Shown here one piece after another: positions 19,320 through 26,865 of a stretch of 64,000 nucleotides of DNA (positions within the stretch are counted from its first letter, which is position 1; every line of letters starts with the position of its first letter). A program made the translations under genes and the position numbers. The notes beneath the pieces are model-generated. The model did not search any database and was not told the origin of the DNA. It saw nothing but the letters and a program-made list of their open reading frames with translations. Source of the stretch: an uncultured Paracoccaceae bacterium (lineage in GTDB: Bacteria > Pseudomonadota > Alphaproteobacteria > Rhodobacterales > Rhodobacteraceae); assembly GCA_947501355.1 (NCBI GenBank), contig CANMVA010000001.1:690001-754000 (forward strand), given 5' to 3'.

Positions 19320-20690
19320 ATGTCTATTCCCCAATCCGGCGGCGGTCCGATCGAGAACCACGCACAACTCGCGCAATACCTCGCTGACGGGTGCAAGCCC
19401 AAGGAAAACTGGCGCATCGGGACCGAACACGAGAAGTTCGGCTATTGCAAAGACACGCTGAAATCTCTGCCTTATGACGGCGAACGGTCGATCCGCGCGA
19501 TGCTCGAAGGGCTGCGTGATGGGTATGGCTGGGCCCCGGTGGAAGAGGCGGGTCATATCATCGGGCTGACCAAGGACGGCGCGAATGTGTCGTTGGAACC
19601 GGGCGGCGCGCTGGAGCTGTCGGGCGCACCCTTGGAGACGATCCACGAGACCTGCGACGAGGTGAATGTGCACCTGCGCGAGGTCAAGGATATCGCCGAC
19701 AAGATCGGAGTTGGCTTCATCGGCCTGGGGGCCGCGCCGATCTGGGAGCACAAGGACGTCCACCAGATGCCCAAGGGGCGCTACAAGCTAATGAACGCGT
19801 ATATGGACCGCGTCGGCTCCATGGGGAAATCCATGATGTATCGGACCTGCACGGTGCAGGTGAACCTCGACTTTTCGTCCGAGGCGGACATGGTCCAGAA
19901 GATGCGTGTGGCGATTGCGTTGCAGCCTGTGGCGACGGCTTTGTTCGCAAATTCACCGTTCTTTGAAGGCCAGGTAAACGGACATAAAAGCTGGCGCTCG
20001 CGCATCTGGCGCGACCTTGATCCCGATCGCACCGGCACGGTTCCCTTTGTGTTCGAAGACGGGTTCGGCTTTGAGCGTTGGGTGGAGTATGCGCTCGATG
20101 TGCCGATGTATTTCGTCTATCGCGATGGCACGTATATCGACGCTTTGGGCCAGTCATTCCGCGACTTTATGAAGGGCGAGTTGCCCGCTCTGCCTGGCGA
20201 AAAACCTTTGCTGAGCGATTGGGCAGATCATCTGACGACGATCTTTCCCGAAGCCCGCGTGAAGCAGTTTATCGAGATGCGCGGCGCGGATGGCGGCCCC
20301 TGGCGGCGGCTTTGTGCGCTGCCCGCGTTCTGGGTTGGTCTGACCTATGATCAGGGCGCGCTGGATGCGGCCTGGGATCTGGTGAAGGGCTTTGACGCGG
20401 AAACCCGCGAGGCGCTGCGGGTGGCGGCGTCAGCGAGTGGTCTGCAGGCTGAGGTCGGCCGCATCAACATGCACGATCTGGCGCGTGAAGCGGTCGCGAT
20501 TGCCGAAGCGGGCCTCAAGGCGCGCGCACGCCCAGGTGCGGGTGGTCTGGTGCCAGACGAGACGCATTTCCTGAATGCGCTCAAGGACAGTGTCGAAAGC
20601 GGCAAGACCCCCGCGGATGAGCTGCTTGAGCGCTATCACAGCGATTGGAATGGCGATCTGACCAAGATTTATAGCGAGTACTCCTACTAG
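19320..20690 (+). CDS. gshA: Glutamate--cysteine ligase (plant/alphaproteobacterial type)
   Basis: 456 residues, matching the GCS2 class found in alphaproteobacteria and plants. It makes gamma-glutamylcysteine, the first step to glutathione. Motifs include WRIGTEHEKFGY at the ATP/glutamate site, VSLEPGGALELSGAPLETIH, and a central FANSPFFEGQVNGHKSWRSRIW. GGAG lies at a normal distance ahead of ATG 19320. Its stop codon is interleaved with that of the convergent DUF805 gene in the palindrome CTAG. Confidence 0.95.
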   Translation: MSIPQSGGGPIENHAQLAQYLADGCKPKENWRIGTEHEKFGYCKDTLKSLPYDGERSIRAMLEGLRDGYGWAPVEEAGHIIGLTKDGANVSLEPGGALELSGAPLETIHETCDEVNVHLREVKDIADKIGVGFIGLGAAPIWEHKDVHQMPKGRYKLMNAYMDRVGSMGKSMMYRTCTVQVNLDFSSEADMVQKMRVAIALQPVATALFANSPFFEGQVNGHKSWRSRIWRDLDPDRTGTVPFVFEDGFGFERWVEYALDVPMYFVYRDGTYIDALGQSFRDFMKGELPALPGEKPLLSDWADHLTTIFPEARVKQFIEMRGADGGPWRRLCALPAFWVGLTYDQGALDAAWDLVKGFDAETREALRVAASASGLQAEVGRINMHDLAREAVAIAEAGLKARARPGAGGLVPDETHFLNALKDSVESGKTPADELLERYHSDWNGDLTKIYSEYSY

Positions 20691-21160
20691 TCGCGCGGCA
20701 CGTTCGGCACGCGCGACGGTGTAAGCGCCTCGTCGAAATCTGCGGGATCGAAACGCGGACCCCCTGAGCCTCCACCACTTTTGGGGCGCAAGGGGTCAAG
20801 GCCGAAACGGTTGGGCCCCTCGGTGCCGCGCAGACACATCATCACCACAAACGCAATCGGGCCGATAACCGGCACGATGTTAATCCACCACCACCATCCG
20901 GACCGGTCTTGATCATGCAGGCGACGCACCGCGACGGACAAGGTCGGAAGCGCCACCGCAAGGCCGACGACCACTTGGATCGGCCCGTCTCCGTCGTCGG
21001 TGAATGTGATGCCAAGCAAGTTGTCGAGAATTGCAGCGGCCACGCAAACAAGGATGACGAACAACACAAACCACCAGTATTCCGAGCGCTGGGCGCGACC
21101 GGAAAAGGTCACGTAGTTTGACAGGCATTTCTGAACGGCGACGGCGAACGGCATCTGCAT
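20687..21160 (-). CDS. DUF805 family membrane protein
   Basis: 157 residues. DUF805 pattern: FSGRAQRSEYWWFVLFVILV near the N-terminus, then VAVRRLHDQDRSGWWWWINIVPVIGPIAFVVMMCLRGTEGPNRFG. Four hydrophobic segments are expected, and a disordered Gly/Pro-rich tail follows. These proteins are widespread, of unknown function, in the inner membrane. The nearest gene upstream on this strand ends at 21212, 51 bp away. Confidence 0.88.
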   Translation of the reverse strand: MQMPFAVAVQKCLSNYVTFSGRAQRSEYWWFVLFVILVCVAAAILDNLLGITFTDDGDGPIQVVVGLAVALPTLSVAVRRLHDQDRSGWWWWINIVPVIGPIAFVVMMCLRGTEGPNRFGLDPLRPKSGGGSGGPRFDPADFDEALTPSRVPNVPRD

Positions 21161-21211
21161 TGGGGGGCTCCTTGGCTATCAGCGCAGGTTGGCTCAGGCC
21201 ATGGGGCGAAA

Positions 21212-21469
21212 TCAACCCTCGATCACAACGCCCGTGACAAAGGCGATGACCTTTTCGGCGGGCATCTCGCAGGGTTTCAGCAAAGGGCCGCTGGCAGGGT
21301 GATAAAGGTTGAGGCTGATGTAGTCAGGGCCGCCCAGCTCGTCTGCAACCAGTTTGATGGACTTGCCACCCGCATAGCTCGTCTTGCTGATCGCATAGGG
21401 TATGCCGTTATAGAGCCCCCGCGATGTGCCAAGCGGAATCGCAGCGAGCGCGTCAAGAAACGGCGTCAC
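21212..21469 (-). CDS. Conserved 85-aa protein coupled to plsY
   Basis: Starts with GTG at 21469, overlapping the plsY stop (GTGA). The sequence begins MTPFLDALAAIPLGTSRGLY and has a compact beta-rich pattern (YAISKTSYAGGKSIKLVADELGG, YISLNLYHPASG) with a PCEMPAEKVIAF segment. No signal peptide or membrane helix. I recognise it only as a small protein of Rhodobacterales type. It is the last gene of the pyrB-plsY operon. Function unknown. Confidence 0.75.
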   Translation of the reverse strand: MTPFLDALAAIPLGTSRGLYNGIPYAISKTSYAGGKSIKLVADELGGPDYISLNLYHPASGPLLKPCEMPAEKVIAFVTGVVIEG

Positions 21470-22071
21470 TTCTGGCCAATCTTGCTTTCGGTGCCTGCGC
21501 GCAGGCGCTGGATGTTCTGCCAATGGCGCGCGTAGGTCAGAAGACCCAGCACAAAGCCCAGCAAAATCGCGCTGCCCGCGCCCAGAAGGGCGGCCCAGAC
21601 CGGAGCCATGCCCGCCGCAAGCAGCGCTGATAAGGACGAATAGCGCGAGATCAGCGCGCAGACGAGCCATGTGGCGCAGACCGCCAGACCCAGCGGGAAG
21701 TAAAGCGCGAGGTAGATGCCGATCAGCGTCGCGACGCCTTTGCCCCCCTTGAATTTCAGCCAGACCGGGAAGCAATGGCCGATGAAGGCTGCGAGGCCCG
21801 CAAGCTGGGCAGCATCTTCGCCCGCGAAGTGGCGGGCCAGCAAAAGCGGCACGATGGCCTTGCCCGCATCAAACAGAAGCGTCAGCGCAGCTGCGGCCTT
21901 GTTGCCCGTGCGCAGCACGTTTGTCGCTCCGATATTGCCGGACCCGATTTCGCGCAGGTTTCCAAGGTTCATCACCCGGGCAAGGATCATGCCGGAGGGG
22001 ATCGAGCCGAAGAGATACCCGATCACCGCCCAGAGCAGCAGGCTTGTCGGATCCGAGACAATGAACGGCAT
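21466..22071 (-). CDS. plsY: Acyl-phosphate glycerol-3-phosphate acyltransferase
   Basis: 201 residues, about five hydrophobic segments. Family motifs: SIPSG, GSGNIGATNVLR (43-54), FKGGKGVAT in the middle and SRYSSLSAL near residue 130. It transfers the acyl chain from acyl-phosphate to glycerol-3-phosphate, the first committed step of phospholipid synthesis in the inner membrane. Start ATG at 22071 follows the pyrC-like stop by one base; a longer frame extending into that gene is not needed. Confidence 0.95.
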   Translation of the reverse strand: MPFIVSDPTSLLLWAVIGYLFGSIPSGMILARVMNLGNLREIGSGNIGATNVLRTGNKAAAALTLLFDAGKAIVPLLLARHFAGEDAAQLAGLAAFIGHCFPVWLKFKGGKGVATLIGIYLALYFPLGLAVCATWLVCALISRYSSLSALLAAGMAPVWAALLGAGSAILLGFVLGLLTYARHWQNIQRLRAGTESKIGQK

Positions 22072-22072
22072 G

Positions 22073-23338
22073 TCAGAGGTCCCCGTAAACGCAGGTGCCA
22101 CCGACGAAGGTGGCCAGCACCCGCCCTTGCATCCGCTGCCCGTCAAACGGCGTGTTCTTGGATTTCGAGAGCAGCTTTTCGCGGTCCAACACGAAGGGGG
22201 CGTCGGGGTCGAAGAGGATCAGATCGGCCGGGGCGCCAACCTCCATCCGCCCGGACTTGAGGCCAAGCCGCTTGGCGGGATTAAGCGACAGCGCCCGAAA
22301 GAGCTGCGGCAGGCTCAGATCGCCGGAATGGTACAGACGCATCGCTGCGGGCAGCAGGGTTTCAAGCGCAACGGCCCCGCTGGCGGCTTCCTCAAAGGGC
22401 AGGCGCTTGCTTTCCTCGTCCTGCGGGGTGTGAAAGCTGGAGATGCAGTCGATCAGGCCAGACGCAACAGCGGCGACCATCGCCTTGCGGTCCTCCTCGG
22501 AGCGCAGGGGCGGCTTGATTTTGAAGAAGGTGCGGTAGTCGCCGACGTCCAGCTCGTTGAGCGTGAGGTGGTGGATATTGACGCCCGCAGTGACGTCCAG
22601 ACCAGCGGCTTTGGCACGGTCCAGAACGGGCAGCGATTGGGCGGTCGTTAGTCCGTCCGAATGATAGCGCGCGCCGGTCATCTCGACCAGCGCCATGTCC
22701 CGTTCAAGACCCATGCGTTCAGCCATCGGCGACACGGCGGGCAGCCCGCGCAGAGAGGCAAACTTGCCCGAGGTCACCGCCGCGCCGGACGACATCACCG
22801 GCTCTTGCGGATGGGCCATTACCAATGCGCCAAGGCTCCGTGCATAGGTCAGACAGCGCGACAAAACCTTGGTGTTGGTCGTGACGTGATCGCAATCGGT
22901 GAACGCCACGGCACCGGCATCTTTCAGAAAGCCGATCTCGACCATCTCGCGCCCTTCGCGGCCTTTGGTCAAAGCGGCCATCGGGACCACATTGACGGGG
23001 GCCGCCTCCTGCGCGCGACGGTTTACGAACTCGAGCGTTTCCGGGCTGTCGATGGCGGGGAGCGTGTCGGGGCGCGTGACCATCGTCGTCACGCCCCCGG
23101 CTGCAGCGGCGGCCCCTGCGGTGCGGAAACTTTCCTTGTGACGTTCGCCGGGTTCACAGATTTTCACACCGATATCGACGATGCCGGGGGCCATAACCTT
23201 GCCGCCGCAATCCGTGCCGTCGCGACGACCTTCGCCGATCTCGGCGATGCGGCCTGCTTCGATGCGCAGCCAGCCCTCGGTCTCGGTGCCGGCCTCTGGA
23301 TCAATCAGGCGCAGGTTGGTCAGAATGCGCGCGCTCAT
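22073..23338 (-). CDS. pyrC: Dihydroorotase-like pseudoenzyme (PyrC', partner of PyrB)
   Basis: 421 residues, full-length dihydroorotase fold, but metal ligands are gone. The HxH site, normally DxHxH-x-REPG, reads D55-I-G-V-K59-ICEPG. The TDHAPH-like motif reads SSFHTPQ, and the HiaH-like motif reads YHSDG. Only the AHPQE histidine survives. This is the state of PyrC' in pseudomonads, where the inactive protein is needed to assemble and stabilise aspartate carbamoyltransferase. Here pyrB lies upstream in the same operon, which supports that role. Catalytic dihydroorotase must be encoded elsewhere. Overlaps the next gene upstream by ATGA. Confidence 0.9.
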   Translation of the reverse strand: MSARILTNLRLIDPEAGTETEGWLRIEAGRIAEIGEGRRDGTDCGGKVMAPGIVDIGVKICEPGERHKESFRTAGAAAAAGGVTTMVTRPDTLPAIDSPETLEFVNRRAQEAAPVNVVPMAALTKGREGREMVEIGFLKDAGAVAFTDCDHVTTNTKVLSRCLTYARSLGALVMAHPQEPVMSSGAAVTSGKFASLRGLPAVSPMAERMGLERDMALVEMTGARYHSDGLTTAQSLPVLDRAKAAGLDVTAGVNIHHLTLNELDVGDYRTFFKIKPPLRSEEDRKAMVAAVASGLIDCISSFHTPQDEESKRLPFEEAASGAVALETLLPAAMRLYHSGDLSLPQLFRALSLNPAKRLGLKSGRMEVGAPADLILFDPDAPFVLDREKLLSKSKNTPFDGQRMQGRVLATFVGGTCVYGDL

Positions 23339-23895
23339 GGGGCGTCTCCGGATGTGAAAAGGGCGAAGAACCCGTAGATCAAGGCCAGCGTGGTTAACGC
23401 GATCAGGGTTTTGGCCCAGAGGGGCATTGGTGTGGGCTGCCCCTCGTCCTCGGGTGTCGCAGGCGAAACCTGCCCTTCGGCACTGGTGCTGGAGAGATCC
23501 AGATGCGGCTTGTGAGGACGGTCCTCTTGAAGCAGCGTCAGGAAACTGACGGGCGGTTGCGGCACAATAATATCGGGACCCGCAAAGGCGGCAGAGGCGA
23601 TTACGGCCACCATGCCGTCCTGAGCGGACAGGATCGGCAGGGCCGTTTGATAGGCCTCTTCTGCGATACCCAGCCCTTCGCTCAGATAGGTTTCGACACC
23701 GAGCGTCTTGAGCTCTGTCAGATCAACGATCTGCACATGATCGGGCTCAAGCTGCGTGACCCCAAGCGCATCGCGCAGCGGGTAGCTGTCGCCTTGCTGC
23801 GTGGTGAATGCGGCGATCCGGGAGGCGGGCAGATCGAGCGCGAAAACCCGGTAAAGCCCGGTCTCATGGGCGGTGATGGCCAGCTTGTCACTCAT
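23335..23895 (-). CDS. Tail-anchored protein of unknown function, 186 aa
   Basis: Residues 1-125 look globular and soluble (AITAHETGLYRVFALDLPASRIAAF...). A Pro/Glu-rich linker follows (about 127-157), then a single C-terminal membrane helix (LWAKTLIALTTLALIYGFFALF). No signal peptide, so the globular part should be cytoplasmic. Coupled by ATGA to both the PH-like gene upstream and pyrC' downstream. Its place inside the pyrimidine operon is striking. No family recognised. Confidence 0.75.
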   Translation of the reverse strand: MSDKLAITAHETGLYRVFALDLPASRIAAFTTQQGDSYPLRDALGVTQLEPDHVQIVDLTELKTLGVETYLSEGLGIAEEAYQTALPILSAQDGMVAVIASAAFAGPDIIVPQPPVSFLTLLQEDRPHKPHLDLSSTSAEGQVSPATPEDEGQPTPMPLWAKTLIALTTLALIYGFFALFTSGDAP

Positions 23896-24317
23896 GAGGC
23901 CACCTCGCTGGCGGACGTAATTCTGGCGATGACGGCGTCCTTGTCAGCCTGATACTTGATAAGGTGCTTGTCCCCCGATGCAGTGACGACCTGCACCGCA
24001 CTGCCAAGCCCGCGCACCTTGGTGACATCGCGCAACATGACCGTGCGACCGGGTGGGCCCAGCAGGCGACTGTCTGTCAGAAGCCACGTCACGGACAGCT
24101 CTTCGGATTGCAGATACCATCCCCTGATCGCAGTTGCGGCCAGGCCCGCAACGGCCCCGGTCCAGATGTGGGGATTTTCCATCCACCATAGCACCAGCAT
24201 CGCGCCGCCCATGGCAATGGCGGCCATCACCGCATGATCGCGCAGGTAGGTGGCGCGGTCTGCGGGAAACTCCGCGACTAGGGTCTCTCCATCCGCCAGG
24301 CTGCGTTGGTCGCTCAT
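23892..24317 (-). CDS. Membrane protein with a PH-like C-terminal domain, 141 aa
   Basis: Two hydrophobic helices (about 28-65: AVMAAIAMGGAMLVLWWM, TGAVAGLAATAIRGWYL) are followed by a beta-rich segment (VTWLLTDSRLLGPPGRTVMLRDVTKVRGLGSAVQVVTASGDKHLIKY). That segment matches the shape of bacterial PH (bPH2/YdbT-like) domains, including the TDxRL turn. Probably inner membrane with the PH fold in the cytoplasm. The start overlaps the stop of the 33-aa gene (TGATG). Function unknown. Confidence 0.78.
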   Translation of the reverse strand: MSDQRSLADGETLVAEFPADRATYLRDHAVMAAIAMGGAMLVLWWMENPHIWTGAVAGLAATAIRGWYLQSEELSVTWLLTDSRLLGPPGRTVMLRDVTKVRGLGSAVQVVTASGDKHLIKYQADKDAVIARITSASEVAS

Positions 24318-24418
24318 CAGCCGCTTCCCATGACAAGCAGCACGACAAGGGCTGCCATAACGATCAGGGCAATCATCGCAACGCGACCAGACATTTTGGG
24401 GTCTTTGGGTTCGTTCAT
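24317..24418 (-). CDS. 33-aa single-pass membrane peptide
   Basis: Too short for standard gene calling. It begins inside the pyrB stop (ATGA at 24415-24418) and ends in TGATG with the PH-like gene, so it fills the gap exactly. Sequence: a polar [12 protein letters not shown] head and a hydrophobic helix of about 18 residues ([17 protein letters not shown]) to the end. The two-sided translational coupling makes it likely real. Function unknown; it may anchor or regulate the neighbouring proteins. Confidence 0.62.
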   Translation of the reverse strand: MNEPKDPKMSGRVAMIALIVMAALVVLLVMGSG

Positions 24419-25365
24419 GCCATCACCTCTCGCGGGGTGGCCCGCAAGTTGCGCGCCAGAAGGTCCATCGCAGCCATGCGCACGGCGACGCCCATTTCAA
24501 CCTGTTCCTGAATGACGGAGCGGTTGATGTCGTCGGCCAATGTGCCGTCTATTTCGACGCCGCGGTTCATTGGCCCCGGGTGCATGACGATGGCGTCATC
24601 CTTGGCATAGCCCAGCTTTTCCGCGTCGAGCCCGTAGCGGTGATAATACTCGCGCTCGGAGGGGATGAAGCCCCCATCCATGCGCTCGCGTTGCAGGCGC
24701 AGCATCATGACCACATCGACGTCCTGTAATCCTTCGCGCATGTCCTCGTAGACCTCGACCCCGAACTGGTCGATCTGGCTGGGCATCAGCGTCGGTGGGC
24801 CGATCAGGCGGATACGGTTCTCCATCTTGCCAAGCAACAGGATGTTTGACCGCGCCACGCGACTATGGGCGATATCTCCACAGATCGCGATGTTCAGACG
24901 ATGCAGGCGGCCCTTCTCGCGCCGGATCGTCAGGGCATCCAGAAGCGCTTGAGTCGGGTGTTCATGCTTACCGTCACCTGCATTCAGAACGGCGCAATTC
25001 ACCTTTTCAGCCAGCAGGTTCACCGCCCCAGAATGGGGGTGGCGCACGACCAGAAGATCGGGGTGCATCGCGTTCAGCGTCATCGCCGTGTCGATCAGGG
25101 TTTCGCCCTTTTTGATCGAGGAGGCCTGCATCGCCATGTTCATCACATCCGCGCCCAGACGTTTGCCTGCCAACTCGAAACTGGCCTGCGTGCGCGTCGA
25201 ATTCTCGAAGAACATATTGATCTGTGTGAGGCCCGCCAGCGCGTCGCCATGCTTGATCTGTTGGCGGTTCAGCCACACGTAATCATCGGCCAAATCCAGC
25301 AATGTCGTGATTTCATCGGGGCCGAGATGCTCGATCCCCAGAAGATGCTTGGCCCGAAAACTCAT
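24415..25365 (-). CDS. pyrB: Aspartate carbamoyltransferase catalytic subunit
   Basis: 316 residues. Carbamoyl-phosphate site [13 protein letters not shown], the HPTQALLD motif and the C-terminal [10 protein letters not shown] loop are intact, so it should be active. It condenses carbamoyl phosphate with aspartate in pyrimidine synthesis. No pyrI is present; the inactive PyrC' three genes downstream is the likely structural partner. ATG 25365 is chosen because the open frame beyond it runs antisense into the glycosylase gene. Divergent from that gene, 93 bp apart. Confidence 0.95.
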   Translation of the reverse strand: MSFRAKHLLGIEHLGPDEITTLLDLADDYVWLNRQQIKHGDALAGLTQINMFFENSTRTQASFELAGKRLGADVMNMAMQASSIKKGETLIDTAMTLNAMHPDLLVVRHPHSGAVNLLAEKVNCAVLNAGDGKHEHPTQALLDALTIRREKGRLHRLNIAICGDIAHSRVARSNILLLGKMENRIRLIGPPTLMPSQIDQFGVEVYEDMREGLQDVDVVMMLRLQRERMDGGFIPSEREYYHRYGLDAEKLGYAKDDAIVMHPGPMNRGVEIDGTLADDINRSVIQEQVEMGVAVRMAAMDLLARNLRATPREVMA

Positions 25366-25458
25366 GCTGCGCGTCCCGATGATTTTCGGGTTTATATTCA
25401 GCGCGCGGGCGGGCGGCAAGGCATTTACCTTGCGCACGTTCGGGCATAGCGTTGGGGC

Positions 25459-26226
25459 ATGACCGACATGAGCGATTTTCATCAGATGAAGGCGTTGCTG
25501 GACTGGCAGATCGAGTTGGGTGTGACCGACGCGATCAGCGATACGCCAGTGAATCGCTATGAACTTCAGGCCAAACCCCCGAAGTTGGAGACGAAAGCGG
25601 CGGCACCTGCGCCGGTTGTCCCGATCGCCGAGGTCGATCCGGTTGCCGTGGCGCGCAAAGCGGCAGAGGCCGCTGGCGATCTGGAGGGGTTGCGCGCGGC
25701 CATGGCTGCGTTTGAGCACTGCGAGTTGAAAAAGGGCGCACGCAACCTGGTGTTCTCGGACGGTGTTCCGGGCGCGCGCGTCATGGTGATCGGCGAGGCG
25801 CCGGGCCGCGACGAGGATCAGCAGGGCAAGCCCTTTGTGGGCCGCGCGGGTCAGCTTTTGGACAAGATGTTCGATGCCATTGGCATGGGCCGCGCCGCTG
25901 AAACGCCGATCTACATCACCAACATTCTGCCTTGGCGGCCGCCACAGAACCGCGACCCGAAGCCTGACGAGATCGCGATGATGATGCCGTTTGTCGAGAA
26001 ACATGTGGCGCTTGCCGCGCCCGATCTGATCGTCGTGATGGGCAACATCGCTTGTCAGGGCGTGCTGGGGCGAAAAGGGATCACAAAGCTGCGCGGTAAC
26101 TGGGACGAGGCGCTGGGCAAGCCTGTGCTTCCGATGTTCCATCCCGCATATCTGTTGCGAAACCCCGCTGCGAAGCGGGAGGCCTGGGCCGATTTACTGT
26201 CGCTAAAAGCGCGATTGAAAGGGTAG
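25459..26226 (+). CDS. Uracil-DNA glycosylase, family 4-like, lacking the Fe-S cysteines
   Basis: 255 residues. Motif [10 protein letters not shown] (112-120), [13 protein letters not shown] and motif B HPAYLLR (228-234) place it in the family 4 group that removes uracil from DNA. Family 4 enzymes bind a 4Fe-4S cluster with four cysteines, but this protein has only Cys 88 and Cys 199. The usual NxxxCRPP reads NILPWRPP (Trp 159) and the following EIxxCxPFL reads EIAMMMPFV. The cluster is therefore very unlikely. An Ala/Pro-rich linker covers residues 38-60. It leads a short run with moaB. Confidence 0.88.
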   Translation: MTDMSDFHQMKALLDWQIELGVTDAISDTPVNRYELQAKPPKLETKAAAPAPVVPIAEVDPVAVARKAAEAAGDLEGLRAAMAAFEHCELKKGARNLVFSDGVPGARVMVIGEAPGRDEDQQGKPFVGRAGQLLDKMFDAIGMGRAAETPIYITNILPWRPPQNRDPKPDEIAMMMPFVEKHVALAAPDLIVVMGNIACQGVLGRKGITKLRGNWDEALGKPVLPMFHPAYLLRNPAAKREAWADLLSLKARLKG

Positions 26227-26228
26227 TT

Positions 26229-26771
26229 ATGTCTCGGATCGACGAAAGCCTTGAATTTATTCCAGTGCGCATCGCGGTGCTGGCGGTGTCGGATACCCGT
26301 AAGCTGGAGGAGGACCGCTCAGGCCAGGTCCTTGTGGACAGGCTGCAAGCCGCAGGCCACACGCTCGCCGCGCGCGAGATCATCCGGGATGAACGCGACC
26401 AGATCGCAGAGCAGTTGCGCACATGGTCGAAGGACCCGGAGATTGACGTCATCATCTCGACCGGCGGCACCGGCCTGACGGGCCGCGATGTGACCGTGGA
26501 AGCGCATCGCGATGTCTACGAGAAAGAGATCGACGCCTTCGGCACAGTTTTCACCCTCATCTCGATGGATAAGATCGGCACATCGGCCATTCAAAGCCGC
26601 GCCACGGGCGGTGTCGCCAATGGCACCTATCTGTTTGCGCTGCCCGGAAGCCCCGGCGCATGCAAGGACGCCTGGGACGGGATTTTAGCCAAACAGCTCG
26701 ATTTTCGGCACCGGCCCTGCAATTTTGTCGAGATTTTTCCACGTCTGGACGAACATCAGCGACGGAAATAG
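26229..26771 (+). CDS. moaB: Molybdenum cofactor biosynthesis protein MoaB
   Basis: 180 residues of the MoaB/MogA fold, with AVLAVSDTRKLEEDRSG near the N-terminus and the substrate-binding IISTGGTGLTGRDVTVEA and LFALPGSPGACKDAW segments. It adenylates molybdopterin before molybdate insertion by MoeA-type proteins. It starts two bases after the glycosylase stop. The MoeA partner is the fusion protein at 41370. Confidence 0.93.
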   Translation: MSRIDESLEFIPVRIAVLAVSDTRKLEEDRSGQVLVDRLQAAGHTLAAREIIRDERDQIAEQLRTWSKDPEIDVIISTGGTGLTGRDVTVEAHRDVYEKEIDAFGTVFTLISMDKIGTSAIQSRATGGVANGTYLFALPGSPGACKDAWDGILAKQLDFRHRPCNFVEIFPRLDEHQRRK

Positions 26772-26784
26772 CCCGCGCATCCGT

Positions 26785-26798
26785 ATCACATCTGTGAT
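26785..26798. promoter_or_regulatory. Palindrome upstream of the RND operon, possible operator
   Basis: ATCACA-TC-TGTGAT, two perfect 6-bp inverted arms, 68 bp before the adaptor start. Position and symmetry suit a repressor site for an efflux operon, but no regulator gene is adjacent. Confidence 0.35.
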
Positions 26799-26865
26799 TT
26801 GGTGATCGGTGATGTAAGCCTATGTTTACAGAACGACTTACCCATCCTTTGGAGAGGGACTGTTG

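Noticed and set aside
25366-26142. N-terminal extension of the pyrB frame by 259 codons
   Set aside because: It is antisense to the glycosylase and would precede a normal PyrB N-terminus; ATG 25365 gives the family length.
26772-26865. A molybdenum-cofactor riboswitch near moaB
   Set aside because: The spacer lies after moaB and before an efflux operon, is under 100 bp, and shows only a short palindrome.
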